The notes beneath the pieces were generated by a model, which saw nothing but the letters and a program-made list of their open reading frames with translations, had not been told where the DNA came from and searched no databases. From NCBI RefSeq assembly GCF_000633455.1, contig NZ_AYMG01000027.1:1-64000 (forward strand): 64,000 bases of DNA. Reading direction: 5' to 3'. A program made the position numbers and the translations under genes. Below, one piece after another: positions 44,579-54,578 of this stretch; within the stretch, counting starts at the first letter, position 1, and every line of letters starts with the position of its first letter. This DNA comes from Pedobacter jeongneungensis (GTDB taxonomy: Bacteria > Bacteroidota > Bacteroidia > Sphingobacteriales > Sphingobacteriaceae).

Positions 44579-45463
44579 TTAACGGCCAAAAGCATCATAA
44601 TTGTCTTCTGCATATTTGGTAAACCGGTCTAATAACTTAATATTTTTATTTTCGACTGAGGTTAAATCATTATCAACGTTGTTTTTAACAGGCACATACC
44701 ATTCTACAGGATCGAAAAAATTTCTAAAAGTCTGTTTTTTAAAGGCATAACCATGTCTGGCAAAAATGGTATTTTTAAGAATCTGGAGATCAAGTTTTCT
44801 TAAATTCTTTACATCTTCCTCTTTAAGTAGCGTTGTTGAAGCGTTTAATTTAAAAATCTGATCGGATGCACTTCTGTAAAAAGGATTTGCCTTCAGGGTA
44901 TCAACCTGTCCATCTTCTAAGGTATCCAGTCTTTTTACCATCTTGTGGTCACTCCAGTCTACATAACTCGATTCTGATGGCAACATTAGGCTTGCATTAT
45001 ATTCAAAGTTCTTTTTGAGTAATTTAAATTCTTTTTCAGGCCATTTTAGTTCTTTTTTGTAGGCATTCCATTTTCCTATTAAGGTATCGCCAACCAGTGT
45101 GATTTCAAATTTTCCATCGTATTTTTCGGTGCCAGGCTCATCTAAAACAAAACTGATTTTACTTCCGTCTTCAGATAATTTACCCAATAGCGGACGGCTG
45201 TTACCAGAAACTACGCTCTGGGCAATTACCGTATCTTTAGTGATTTTTTTGATATTGATATTCAGTTTTTTAATAGCGTCAGACATGTCGCCTTCGTACT
45301 CTAATTCATCTGTTGTGTAAAAATCACCAACCCAAAAACCATACAGTTCTTTGTGGATTTCCTGTTGAGCCACACCAGCTGCCTTTGTAGTGTTAGTTTT
45401 TTTTGTATCTCTGCATGACAGCATTAAAAGTGGGACCAGAGCGAGTAATAAGATCTTTTTCAT
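44579..45463 (-). CDS. YARHG-domain lipoprotein
   Basis: This 294-residue protein has a lipobox LLMLSC at about 12-17, so it is probably lipid-anchored. The C-terminal LQILKNTIFARHGYAFKKQT (near 233-252) is the YARHG domain, followed by FFDPVEWYVPVKNN. The middle part is beta-rich. The function is unknown. It is part of the minus-strand run from 46518. Confidence 0.82.
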   Translation of the reverse strand: MKKILLLALVPLLMLSCRDTKKTNTTKAAGVAQQEIHKELYGFWVGDFYTTDELEYEGDMSDAIKKLNINIKKITKDTVIAQSVVSGNSRPLLGKLSEDGSKISFVLDEPGTEKYDGKFEITLVGDTLIGKWNAYKKELKWPEKEFKLLKKNFEYNASLMLPSESSYVDWSDHKMVKRLDTLEDGQVDTLKANPFYRSASDQIFKLNASTTLLKEEDVKNLRKLDLQILKNTIFARHGYAFKKQTFRNFFDPVEWYVPVKNNVDNDLTSVENKNIKLLDRFTKYAEDNYDAFGR

Positions 45464-45486
45464 AGTGTTTTATTTGTTTTTATAGG

Positions 45487-46113
45487 TCAAACGATTTTCT
45501 TTTTGATCAGCCATTCGGCAATTAACAAATTGGGTATCCAGCCCAGCCAGGCGATAATCTGATATACATCCATAGGAGCCGGATGGAATAAATATACTAA
45601 AATAACTTTCCAGAGCCTTAACGTGATGGCAGAAGCTGCTAAAGCAAAACTGCGGTACATGAACTTTTTATGGGCAATTATTTTTCTTTTCAAGATCAAT
45701 AATATCGCTTTAATGGTAAACCAGAACCATAAAATACCTAAAATTATGAATGAGGTTTTTGCCATTAACCCGCCATTTGCAAACCAACCAATAAAAATAC
45801 CTGATGGTGAGGCAAACAATAACACTAAACCTACATATAAATAGCCCAACCATTGGTGTATTTTAGGATACTTAGCTAAAATTTTGCTGTTAAACTGTGT
45901 AAAACCGGCTAGCAGCACAAAAATGGCACTGTACACATGTATGTAAAATATAGGCAGGTAGGCTTTGATTCCGGATACTTCGGTCTGTTTGATCTGTAAA
46001 AAAGAAACTTCGCTATTCAAGGGGATATAACGCAAAGTAATCTGCACCATCAGCATAAAAAAATAGGCAAAAAACAATAGCCAGGCCACCTGTTTATAGC
46101 TGATGCTTTTCAT
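45487..46113 (-). CDS. DUF2306-like membrane protein
   Basis: This 208-residue protein has six to seven helices, with GFTQFNSKILAKYPKIHQWL and GYLYVGLVLLFASPSGIFIG resembling the DUF2306 family. The conserved His in IHQWLGYLYV and the Arg in MYRSFALAASAITLRLWKV are seen. Function is unknown. The next gene ends one base before it starts. Confidence 0.72.
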   Translation of the reverse strand: MKSISYKQVAWLLFFAYFFMLMVQITLRYIPLNSEVSFLQIKQTEVSGIKAYLPIFYIHVYSAIFVLLAGFTQFNSKILAKYPKIHQWLGYLYVGLVLLFASPSGIFIGWFANGGLMAKTSFIILGILWFWFTIKAILLILKRKIIAHKKFMYRSFALAASAITLRLWKVILVYLFHPAPMDVYQIIAWLGWIPNLLIAEWLIKKKIV

Positions 46114-46518
46114 TTATTTTTTGTTGAAGAGCGCGAGTAATTTTTTATCGAAGGCTATGGCAACCAATTGTGCATTCACCACATCATCTTCGTAAAGCTG
46201 CTGCTTTTTTGGGTCAAATACAAATCTGGCAATAACAGGCATCCTATCTGCATAACTTTCGTGCAGGTTAAAATTATAGGTTTTCGAATACTCTTGCGAT
46301 GGATCGGTTTGAGGGTTCGGACTACTTTCGAGCATAATGCCGTAAGAGGTTCCGCCATTTTTCACCACCCTTTCATAGAGACCTTTGGTAAGCTGTTTGC
46401 ACCTTGGTGAGGTTTCTACAATTTTATACGCAATTTGTGCTTTGTAGCTTTCTTTAACCTGGGCTTTTGAATATATCGATGATGTTAGAATGAAAAAAAA
46501 TAGTAAGGTATTTTTCAT
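46114..46518 (-). CDS. Secreted hypothetical protein
   Basis: The start is chosen at ATG 46518 (MKNTLLFFFILTSSIYSKAQ), as a clear signal peptide begins there; a longer frame would add 11 residues. The mature part of about 110 residues has a beta-rich stretch (YNFNLHESYADRMPVIARFV). No family is recognised. Confidence 0.6.
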   Translation of the reverse strand: MKNTLLFFFILTSSIYSKAQVKESYKAQIAYKIVETSPRCKQLTKGLYERVVKNGGTSYGIMLESSPNPQTDPSQEYSKTYNFNLHESYADRMPVIARFVFDPKKQQLYEDDVVNAQLVAIAFDKKLLALFNKK

Positions 46519-46548
46519 AATTAGTTGCGTTATTAAATTATACGAAGT

Positions 46549-46604
46549 CACAGTGAGTTTGTCGAAATAGCCTGTAAAGTCTTCGACAGGCTCAGACTGA
46601 CACG
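46549..46604. repeat. Dispersed hairpin (TCGACAGGCTCAG type)
   Basis: tcacagtgagtttgtcgaaa is mirrored by tcttcgacaggctcagactg. This inverted motif is widespread in Bacteroidota intergenic DNA. Similar motifs occur at 49102-49145 and 54687-54711. Confidence 0.6.
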
Positions 46605-46625
46605 CATAAATTAGACTTATTAAAT

Positions 46626-48143
46626 TTAAGTAGATTTCATTATATCCAAAATATCATCAATGTATTTACGCTCATTAGCGAGGCGTGGCACTTTATGCTG
46701 CCCGCCCAGTTTATCTTTTGCCTTTAACCAGTTATAAAACGTATTTTCGGGTGCGTTGTGTACCTTAGGACGGGCCAGCGCCATATCTTTAAAGCGTTTG
46801 GCATCGTAATCAGAGTTAACTTCACGCAATGTGCCATCCATGATATCGACAAACTTCTCAAAATCGTTAGGCTGTTTATCAAATTCGATGATCCACTCAT
46901 GCCCTCCGGCCTTTTCGCCTTTAAAGTAAATCGGTCCGGCGGTATAATCTTTTATTTCGGCACCAGTTTCCAGGCAAGCTTTTGTTAAGGCTTGTTCGGC
47001 GTTGTCAATAATTACCTCTTCACCAAAGGCATTAATGAAATGTTTGGTACGTCCTGTAATTTTTATGCGGTAAGGAGAAAGCGAGGTAAACTGAATAGTA
47101 TCTCCAATCATGTAGCGCCACAAACCACCATTCGTAGAAATCACGATGGCGTAATTTTTATGCAGTTCTACTTCTCCAAGTAATAATGCTTTAGGATTTT
47201 CTTCACAGATATTCTCCATTGGAACAAACTCATAGAAAATACCATAATCGAGCATTAGCAACATCTCTTCTGAGTTATCCTGGTCCTGAATACCAAAAAA
47301 TCCTTCGGATGCATTGTAAGTTTCCAGATAATACATGTCATCGGATGGGATGAGTTGCTTAAACTGCTCACGATAGGGGGCAAAGTTTACCGCACCATGA
47401 ATATATAACTCTAAGTTTGGCCAAACTTCCAGTAAATTCTGTTTTCCGGTAAGTTCGAGCACTTTTTTTGCCAGTACGATGGTCCATGTGGGTACCCCTG
47501 AAATACTGGTTACGTTTTCGTTGATGGTGGCTTCGGCCATTCTATCCATCTTGATTTCGTAATTGTCCATCAGGGCGATGGACATGTCCGGTGTACGGTA
47601 ATATTCGGCCCATATGGGAAGATTTTTGATCAGCACTGCTGATAAATCGCCATAAAAACAATCTTCGTTTAACTGGTTAACCTGATGGCTGCCACCTAAA
47701 ACTAAACCTTTACCGGTAAACATCTGGTTATCAGGGCGGTTATTACAATAAATAGAAAGCATATCCTTACCGCCTTTAAAATGGCATTCTTCTAATGATT
47801 CTGGAGAAACCGGAATAAACTTGCTTCTATCGCTGGTGGTACCCGATGATTTTGCAAACCATTTAACATCAGATGGCCAAAGGATATTTTGCTCGCCATT
47901 AAGCATACGCTCAATAAATGGCTTCAGGCTATCGTAATTTTGGATGGGAACCCGCTCCTGGTATTGTTGCGGGGTTAAAATTGACTTATAATCGTATTTT
48001 TTGCCCCATTCAGTATTTTCTGCACTATCGATCAAAGTATGGAACCACTCTTCCTGAACATCGTAGGGGTATTTCATAAAAAGCTCGATCTGGTGGATCC
48101 GCTTTTTCATTAACCAGGTAAAAATTGAATTTACAAATGCCAT
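46626..48143 (-). CDS. GH3-family acyl-adenylating protein
   Basis: This 505-residue GH3-fold protein has SSGTTSDRSKFIPVSPESLE (residues about 113-132), the nucleotide-binding loop. YNASEGFFGIQDQDNSEE, LWRYMIGDTIQFTSLSPYRI and GRTKHFINAFGEEVIIDNAE follow in the order of acyl-acid-amido synthetases. It is a plant auxin-conjugation fold, but the bacterial substrate is unknown. It lies upstream of lptB and recJ in the same direction. Confidence 0.85.
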   Translation of the reverse strand: MAFVNSIFTWLMKKRIHQIELFMKYPYDVQEEWFHTLIDSAENTEWGKKYDYKSILTPQQYQERVPIQNYDSLKPFIERMLNGEQNILWPSDVKWFAKSSGTTSDRSKFIPVSPESLEECHFKGGKDMLSIYCNNRPDNQMFTGKGLVLGGSHQVNQLNEDCFYGDLSAVLIKNLPIWAEYYRTPDMSIALMDNYEIKMDRMAEATINENVTSISGVPTWTIVLAKKVLELTGKQNLLEVWPNLELYIHGAVNFAPYREQFKQLIPSDDMYYLETYNASEGFFGIQDQDNSEEMLLMLDYGIFYEFVPMENICEENPKALLLGEVELHKNYAIVISTNGGLWRYMIGDTIQFTSLSPYRIKITGRTKHFINAFGEEVIIDNAEQALTKACLETGAEIKDYTAGPIYFKGEKAGGHEWIIEFDKQPNDFEKFVDIMDGTLREVNSDYDAKRFKDMALARPKVHNAPENTFYNWLKAKDKLGGQHKVPRLANERKYIDDILDIMKST

Positions 48144-48336
48144 CTTTAAATGTTAAAGTGAATGAGCCTCGTTTTGCCAAAGGTTTTCATACTTGCCCAT
48201 TGATTACGCAGGGATACGCACAGATTTTTATACACAGTAAATAGTTTTATAACTTTAGTTTTAATATCGCGATTAGGCAACACCCAAAATGAAAATTTGT
48301 TTGTTGATCAAAATACTTTTATTGGCGATAGAATGC

Positions 48337-49077
48337 TTAAACATCAAATTTTTTCCGTTTTAAAACGAAGTTCGATCCTAAATATACTTTTCTAACCATT
48401 TCGTTTTCGGCCAAAACTTCGGGTACACCCTGTTCTAAAATTTTACCTTCAAAAAGCAAGTATGCCCTATCGGTAATGGAAAGCGTTTCCTGCACGTTGT
48501 GGTCGGTAATTAAAATGCCGATATTTTTATGTTTTAATTTGGCAACAATACTTTGGATTTCTTCTACGGCAATTGGATCCACACCCGCAAAAGGCTCATC
48601 CAATAAAATGAAATTAGGGTTGGCCGCTAGAGCACGGGCAATCTCGGTACGGCGACGCTCACCACCTGATAATAAATCGCCCCGGTTTTTACGTACTTTA
48701 TGTAAGCTAAACTCATTGATCAGTTCTTCAAGTTTGTCTTTTTGTTCTTCCTTGCTCATTTTACTCATTTCCAAAATGGCAAGAATATTATCTTCTACAG
48801 TAAGTTTTCTAAAAACTGATGCTTCCTGAGCCAGATAACCGATTCCTTTCTGTGCCCTGCGGTACATCGGATCTTCCGTAATTTCTTCTTCTTCTAAAAA
48901 TATACGTCCTTCATTCGGTTTAATCAAACCTACAATCATGTAAAACGAAGTTGTTTTCCCGGCACCGTTTGGCCCTAAAAGTCCAACAATCTCCCCCTGA
49001 CTTACGTTAAAGGAAACATTGTTTACAACAGTACGCTGTTTGTATTTTTTAACCAGGTTTTCGGCTCTTAATATCAT
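48337..49077 (-). CDS. lptB: LPS export ABC transporter ATP-binding protein LptB
   Basis: This 246-residue ATPase has Walker A GPNGAGKTTSF (near 35), signature LSGGERRRTEIARALA, and Walker B NFILLDEPFAGVDPIAVEEI with LITDHNVQETL. The LptB-type tail (KVYLGSNFVLKRKKF) is present. It drives LPS transport with LptFG, which are not in this window. It sits 82 bp downstream of recJ. Confidence 0.9.
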   Translation of the reverse strand: MILRAENLVKKYKQRTVVNNVSFNVSQGEIVGLLGPNGAGKTTSFYMIVGLIKPNEGRIFLEEEEITEDPMYRRAQKGIGYLAQEASVFRKLTVEDNILAILEMSKMSKEEQKDKLEELINEFSLHKVRKNRGDLLSGGERRRTEIARALAANPNFILLDEPFAGVDPIAVEEIQSIVAKLKHKNIGILITDHNVQETLSITDRAYLLFEGKILEQGVPEVLAENEMVRKVYLGSNFVLKRKKFDV

Positions 49078-49101
49078 ATATTGATTGATATTCTTTGGTT
49101 A

Positions 49102-49145
49102 TCACATTGAGCTTGTCGAAATGTTCTTCGACAGGATCAGGATGA
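49102..49145. repeat. Dispersed hairpin (TCGACAGGATCAG type)
   Basis: tcacattgagcttgtcgaaa and ttcttcgacaggatcaggat are inverted relatives, the same family as 46549-46604. It lies between recJ and lptB. Confidence 0.6.
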
Positions 49146-49159
49146 TACCTTAGAAATAT

Positions 49160-50860
49160 TTAATTAACTTTTATTCCTTTAATATTTAATTGCAAACGTT
49201 TTTTATCACGCCACACGTTTTCTTCTAACGTATAACAAACAGAAAATGGCACCTTTGGTTGTAAAAGGTTTTGAAATTCTGCCAAGCCAAATGCAATGCC
49301 TTCAAAAATAGGCGAATTTTGTTGTTTTATATTAATTTTTAAATGATTTTGGCCAACAGCCATAGCATGCTGCGCGAGGTATACATTGTGCGTAACAAAA
49401 ATCGGCGACATATTTTCAGGTCCGAATGGCCCCATTTGCGATAAAACCCTGTAAAACTTACCGTCAATCTGCGCCAGTTCTATTTCTGCATCGATCCTGA
49501 TCATTGGTGTAAGCAATTCTTCTGTAATGCTAGCAGATACAATTTCTTCAAATTTATCGGCAAAAGCATCAATATTATGCTCTTGCATAGTTAAACCGGC
49601 AGCAAATTTATGTCCGCCATATTGATCCAATAAATGCGCGCAGCCACTTAAAGCTTCATATAAATCGAAGCCCACTACCGAGCGGCACGAACCCGCCACA
49701 TGTCCGTTAGATTTAGTGAGTACAATTGTTGGGCGGTAATATTTTTCGGTTAAACGCGAGGCTACAATCCCGATTACTCCTTTGTGCCAGCTTTCGTTAA
49801 ACACTACGGTGGTTTTCCTGTTGATGAGGATTTCACTTTCGCCAATTAAGGCCAAAGCTTCGCGGGTAATGTCCTGATCGTAAGTTTTTCGTTCCGTATT
49901 TTTAAGATTGATGAGTTCACTTTGCTCCAATGAGTTACTATCCACCTGGCAAAGCAGCATGGCAACGGCATGTTTTGCGTGATCTATCCTTCCGGCCGCA
50001 TTAATCCGCGGACCTAAGGTGAAAACCACATCGGTAATACTGTAATTTTCCGTTTTGCCCGAAACTTCCATCAAAGCCCTTAAGCCTTCGCAGGGATTGC
50101 TATTTAATTTTTTAAGCCCATAATAAGCCAAAATCCTGTTTTCGCCTACTACCGGTACAATATCGGCAGCTATGCTTACCATAACCAAATCTAAATATTG
50201 CAGATAAGTTGCTTTAGCTAGTCCATGTTTTTGCGCATAAGCCTGTGCCAGTTTAAATCCAATACCACAGCCGGCAAGCTCTTTAAAAGGATATGGGCAA
50301 TCAGCACGTTTAGGATCTAAAACCGCAATGGCCTGAGGCAGTTCATCGCCCGGTAAATGGTGATCGCAGATAATGAAATCGACTCCTAGACTATTGGCAT
50401 AATCAATTTTATCGATAGATTTTATACCACAATCCAGGGCAATAATTAAAGAAAATCCGTTTGCATTTGCATAATCTATCCCTGCGGTAGAAATGCCGTA
50501 ACCTTCCAGATAACGGTCTGGAATGTAATATTCTATATTTTTAGTGAGCTGTGAAAAGAAACTGAAAGCCAGCGCAACCGAAGTTGTACCATCTACATCG
50601 TAATCGCCATAGATTAATATTTTTTCGTGAGTAGCCAATGCGGTTTCGATACGGGCAATAGCAACATCCATATCCTTCATTAAAAAAGGATCATGAAGAT
50701 GATCGAGGTCTGGCCTGAAGAAATCTTTGGCCTGATCGAAATCACAAATATTCCGCTGCACCAGTATTTGAGCAAGTGAGCGATCTATATTAAGTTGTTC
50801 TGCTATTTTTGTTATCGTGTCATCATTACAATCCGATGCCAGCACCCATCTTTTTTCCAT
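49160..50860 (-). CDS. recJ: Single-stranded-DNA exonuclease RecJ
   Basis: This 566-residue protein has ILIYGDYDVDGTTSVALAFS (DHH motif I), IICDHHLPGDELPQAIAVLD (DHH), and GCGIGFKLAQAYAQKH with later TLGPRINAAGRIDHAKHAVA (DHHA1). It degrades single-stranded DNA 5' to 3' with Mg2+ or Mn2+ in repair. Full length for the family. Confidence 0.93.
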   Translation of the reverse strand: MEKRWVLASDCNDDTITKIAEQLNIDRSLAQILVQRNICDFDQAKDFFRPDLDHLHDPFLMKDMDVAIARIETALATHEKILIYGDYDVDGTTSVALAFSFFSQLTKNIEYYIPDRYLEGYGISTAGIDYANANGFSLIIALDCGIKSIDKIDYANSLGVDFIICDHHLPGDELPQAIAVLDPKRADCPYPFKELAGCGIGFKLAQAYAQKHGLAKATYLQYLDLVMVSIAADIVPVVGENRILAYYGLKKLNSNPCEGLRALMEVSGKTENYSITDVVFTLGPRINAAGRIDHAKHAVAMLLCQVDSNSLEQSELINLKNTERKTYDQDITREALALIGESEILINRKTTVVFNESWHKGVIGIVASRLTEKYYRPTIVLTKSNGHVAGSCRSVVGFDLYEALSGCAHLLDQYGGHKFAAGLTMQEHNIDAFADKFEEIVSASITEELLTPMIRIDAEIELAQIDGKFYRVLSQMGPFGPENMSPIFVTHNVYLAQHAMAVGQNHLKINIKQQNSPIFEGIAFGLAEFQNLLQPKVPFSVCYTLEENVWRDKKRLQLNIKGIKVN

Positions 50861-50963
50861 TTTATTCTGTCTCCGAACAGTAAATATACATTTTAATTGG
50901 ATATGATGGCGGCAAACTTTAGTGAGCTGACGAACAACCCCCTTAATAACAAAATGTTAGGTT

Positions 50964-52289
50964 TTACTTTGAATTTCCAGGATATGCCGAGTAAAGTTTC
51001 ATCAAATGCGCTTTCTGATCTGCATATTTAGCATCATCTATTAAGTTTACGCGCTCTGCCGGATCCCAGGATAAATTGTATAACTCGCTAAGTTCTTTAT
51101 CATCTTTTTTAGTAATCCTAAGTTTCCAGTCACCATCTTTCACCCCTTCTAAAACATAGTTATGGTAATAGATTGGGCGATGCGTTTTACTATAACCTTT
51201 GTTGGTAAGTAATCCCGAAACAGATTCACCATCATACACTCTTTGAGGTAGTTTGCTTTTTGTCCATTCAGCAAGCGTAGGAAAAACATCCAGATTAGAA
51301 ATTGGTTTGGTTAACTGGGTATTGTTAAGGGTATGGCCTTTCCAGTATACGATAAACGGCACGCGGTGACCACCCTCGTAAGAAATCCCTTTCGAGCCCC
51401 TAAAAATCCCAGCAGAGCCTACATGATAAAATTTGGTAAACCCATCATCATACATCCGTTGTGGTGCATTAATCCACGGGCCATTATCGCTGGTGAAAAT
51501 AAAAATGGTATTATCTGCCTGTCCAGAAGCGACTACCTGTTTCCAGATTGCGGCTAAACCTGCATCCATATCTTCAATTACATCGCCCAGTTCGCCTCCT
51601 GCTGACGGTGCTATTCTGCTTTTTTGAGCGGCAAATGCCACAGGCAAGTGCGGCATATTCTGCGCCAGGTAAAGAAAAAACGGTTTCTTTTCTGCTGCAC
51701 TTTTTTTAATAAATTTAATCGACTCGCGGGTATAAGAACTCGTCAAAATACTATCGTGTGGTTTATAAATCTCTGGTTTTGTATTTCTGAAAATCTTAAT
51801 CGTGGTATCTGTTTTTACATAAGGTGCCCTGTAATCATGACTGTATAAAAGACCGTAAAACTCATCAAACCCTTTTTTATTGGGTAATGAAACGCCATGA
51901 TCGCCCAAATGCCATTTGCCCACCAATGCGGTAGCATAACCCGATTGTTTAAGCATCTGTGCAATCGTAATTTCATCTTCGGGTATGCCACGTTTATCGC
52001 CCGGGCCTATTGGCCATGGCAGATCCATTCTGTTGCAATATCTTCCTGTTAATAATGATGCCCTGGATGGAGTACAGGTTGGTGAAGTGGTTACAAAGTT
52101 TGTAGCTTTTATTCCTTTCGCTGCCATTCCATCCAAGAAAGGTGTTTTTATCAGCGGACTACCATAACATGAAATATCGGCATAACCCATATCATCGGCC
52201 AATACAATTATTACGTTTGGCTTTTGTTGTGCTTTTAACTGTATGGAAAGGCTGCAAGCCAGCAGAAAAATTAAAATTCGAAGATTCAT
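50964..52289 (-). CDS. Secreted sulfatase
   Basis: This 441-residue protein has a signal peptide (about 1-20, ending LKAQ). SPTCTPSRASLLTGRYCNRM holds the C-x-P-S-R motif (Cys72 region), whose cysteine is turned into formylglycine. VIIVLADDMGYADISCYGSP supplies the metal ligands. GKWHLGDHG and FIFTSDNGPWINAPQRM complete the site. It removes sulfate esters, probably from polysaccharides; the substrate is unknown. A sulfatase-maturing enzyme is not in the window. Confidence 0.9.
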   Translation of the reverse strand: MNLRILIFLLACSLSIQLKAQQKPNVIIVLADDMGYADISCYGSPLIKTPFLDGMAAKGIKATNFVTTSPTCTPSRASLLTGRYCNRMDLPWPIGPGDKRGIPEDEITIAQMLKQSGYATALVGKWHLGDHGVSLPNKKGFDEFYGLLYSHDYRAPYVKTDTTIKIFRNTKPEIYKPHDSILTSSYTRESIKFIKKSAAEKKPFFLYLAQNMPHLPVAFAAQKSRIAPSAGGELGDVIEDMDAGLAAIWKQVVASGQADNTIFIFTSDNGPWINAPQRMYDDGFTKFYHVGSAGIFRGSKGISYEGGHRVPFIVYWKGHTLNNTQLTKPISNLDVFPTLAEWTKSKLPQRVYDGESVSGLLTNKGYSKTHRPIYYHNYVLEGVKDGDWKLRITKKDDKELSELYNLSWDPAERVNLIDDAKYADQKAHLMKLYSAYPGNSK

Positions 52290-52432
52290 GCCTGAAATTT
52301 AAGCATCATATTTTACAAAAAAAGGAAGTATCCAAGCTTTTACCGAAACTAATACTAGTGTTTAGATTGTTACCTTTGTATATTAGATTATTCTTAATTT
52401 AACATGTTTCCTTAAAAATTAAATCTTTGCCA

Positions 52433-53782
52433 ATGCTTTCTAAAAACCTGCTATCCGAAATTAAAGAAAAATCAGATATGCTTAATTCGTTAAAGCCTTT
52501 AAGTCCTGAGAATCAAGCCAAGCTTGACAAGAAGTTTCGCTTAGAATTTAATTTCAATTCCAATCATTTAGAAGGCAACACTTTAACTTATGGAGAAACT
52601 GAGTTATTATTAATTTTTGATCAGACTGAAGGCACACACGATTATCGTGAATACCAGGAAATGCAGGCACATGATGTTGCTTTACGCATGATCCAGGAAG
52701 AAGCAGCTGAAACTGAAAGACCTCTATTGGAAAATTTCATTAGAAATTTAAATGAAAAGATTTTAGTTAAGCCTTTTTGGAAAGACGCCATTACTGCTGA
52801 TGGGCAAAGTACTCGTAAACAGATTATTCCGGGAGAATACAAAAAAACGCCAAACTCAGTAAGGCTTTCAAATGGAGAGATTTTCCATTACACCGCACCA
52901 TCTGAAGTAGCAAATGAAATCGCAGAATTAGTAGCCTGGTTTAATGAAAACAACGGAAAAGAAAACCCGGTTCTTTTAGCTGCTCTTTTACATTACCGTT
53001 TTGTGCGGATCCATCCTTTTGATGATGGTAATGGCAGAACGGCAAGGCTTTTAATGAATTATGTTTTTGCCAAAAACAACCTTCCTTTGGTAGTGATTAA
53101 AAGTGAGGAGAAAAAAGATTATTTAGCTACTTTGAATAGGGCAGATGCAGGAGATTTAAATGCTTTTGTTGAATATATTGGTAAGCAACTTTTATGGAGT
53201 TTGGATTTGAGTATTAAAGCTGCCAAGGGTGAAAATATTGATGAGGATGACGATCTGGATAAGGAATTGGAGTTATTGAAACAGGAACTTAATCAGGTTC
53301 CTAACGAATTTGAACAAGAGAAAACCAATTCTGATATAGCAAATGTAATTGAAAACAGTATTGTTCCTCTATTTCGTGAGATTAACTCAAAAATCGAAAA
53401 AATAAAAGATTTATTTGTAAGAGTAGATGTCGACTTACAAATCTTACAAATCAAACCAAATGGATATCACGAAGATTTATTTTTCTCCGCCAAAGACTAT
53501 GTATCTGAAAACTCCTTTGAAGGTTACGAGATAAAATCTGCATCAATAAATATTATATGTACTGCTTTGAAAAAAACAGTAAGACAAAAAAACATATATT
53601 ATAAATTACGCGTTGACTTAGCTGATTATAATTATAGAATATACAATGACGCAAGAAATGAAGAATTAATCATTTTACCTTACAAGACATTCTTATCTAA
53701 ATACAATATTGATAGTATTGCTAAATTAGTTATGACTTATGTGATAAATGAAATAAAATCCGCTACAAATCTTAACAATTAA
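52433..53782 (+). CDS. Fic-domain protein with N-terminal inhibitory helix
   Basis: The start is taken at ATG 52433; a TTG at 52427 would add two residues. The N-terminal SNHLEGN (about residues 37-43) matches the inhibitory motif (S/T)xxxE(G/N). The Fic motif HPFDDGNGRTARLLMNYVF lies near 195-213, and HYRFVRI before it. It would AMPylate a protein target with self-inhibition. The C-terminal part (about 280-450, IENSIVPLFREINSKIEKIK onward) is not part of the Fic core and is more AT-rich. The MBL gene follows 12 bp on. Confidence 0.85.
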   Translation: MLSKNLLSEIKEKSDMLNSLKPLSPENQAKLDKKFRLEFNFNSNHLEGNTLTYGETELLLIFDQTEGTHDYREYQEMQAHDVALRMIQEEAAETERPLLENFIRNLNEKILVKPFWKDAITADGQSTRKQIIPGEYKKTPNSVRLSNGEIFHYTAPSEVANEIAELVAWFNENNGKENPVLLAALLHYRFVRIHPFDDGNGRTARLLMNYVFAKNNLPLVVIKSEEKKDYLATLNRADAGDLNAFVEYIGKQLLWSLDLSIKAAKGENIDEDDDLDKELELLKQELNQVPNEFEQEKTNSDIANVIENSIVPLFREINSKIEKIKDLFVRVDVDLQILQIKPNGYHEDLFFSAKDYVSENSFEGYEIKSASINIICTALKKTVRQKNIYYKLRVDLADYNYRIYNDARNEELIILPYKTFLSKYNIDSIAKLVMTYVINEIKSATNLNN

Positions 53783-53794
53783 ATTTAATACATT

Positions 53795-54562
53795 TTGCAA
53801 GTTCACACCCTATTCGAAGGAACCTATTCTGTTGATGCATCAAAGAAATTTGTGCCTTTCGACCCAGCCATACATAGTTTTAAAGACAGACCCGCTTCAT
53901 TATTCATCAATGTTCAGCCTTTTTTGGTTGAGCTAAAAAACGACCTTGTGCTTTTTGATACGGGTTTAGGTTTTAGTGATGACCACGGCGAACTGATTTT
54001 ACATAAAAATATCCGCAATGCAGGTTTCGATCCAACTGACGTAACCAAAGTTTTAATGTCGCATTTACATTACGACCACTCCGGCGGTATGATCCATAAA
54101 CAAGGCAACGATAAAGTTGAATTGAGTTTCCCTGATGCAGAATATGTCATTAACCGTGGCGAATGGGAAACCGCTTTTAGCAGCACTTCCTCATCTTACC
54201 ATACCGATATTTTCGATTTTGTGCAGCGAAATGCGCAGTTGAAGTTTGTTGAGGGAGATGGTGCATTGGATGAAACCATTGCTTACGAATTTACTGGTGC
54301 ACACTGTCCAAACCACCAGGTTTTTCTTTTAACAGAAGGCAATCAAAAAGTATTTTTTGGTGGCGATGTTTTGCCTGAGCCTGAGGAACTGGTTAAAAAT
54401 TTTATTGCCAAATATGATTTCGACGGTCGCAAGGCAATGGAATTAAGAAAAGAATTTGGAAAAAGAGCTGCAGAAGAAAACTGGGAATGTTTATTCTACC
54501 ATGGCAAAAGTGCTGCAACTGGTTTTGTGGATGCTGTTGAGGGCGGGTTTAAGATTAGGTAA
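53795..54562 (+). CDS. Metallo-beta-lactamase-fold hydrolase
   Basis: The best start is TTG 53795, as no ATG lies between the Fic stop and the conserved first strand. HLHYDHSGGMIH (about 89-100) is the HxHxDH metal site. TGAHCPNHQVFLLTEG and VFFGGDVLPEPEEL supply further ligands. It is probably a lactonase or glyoxalase-like hydrolase; the substrate is not known. Confidence 0.82.
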   Translation: MQVHTLFEGTYSVDASKKFVPFDPAIHSFKDRPASLFINVQPFLVELKNDLVLFDTGLGFSDDHGELILHKNIRNAGFDPTDVTKVLMSHLHYDHSGGMIHKQGNDKVELSFPDAEYVINRGEWETAFSSTSSSYHTDIFDFVQRNAQLKFVEGDGALDETIAYEFTGAHCPNHQVFLLTEGNQKVFFGGDVLPEPEELVKNFIAKYDFDGRKAMELRKEFGKRAAEENWECLFYHGKSAATGFVDAVEGGFKIR

Positions 54563-54578
54563 CTCTACTCGCTTTTTT

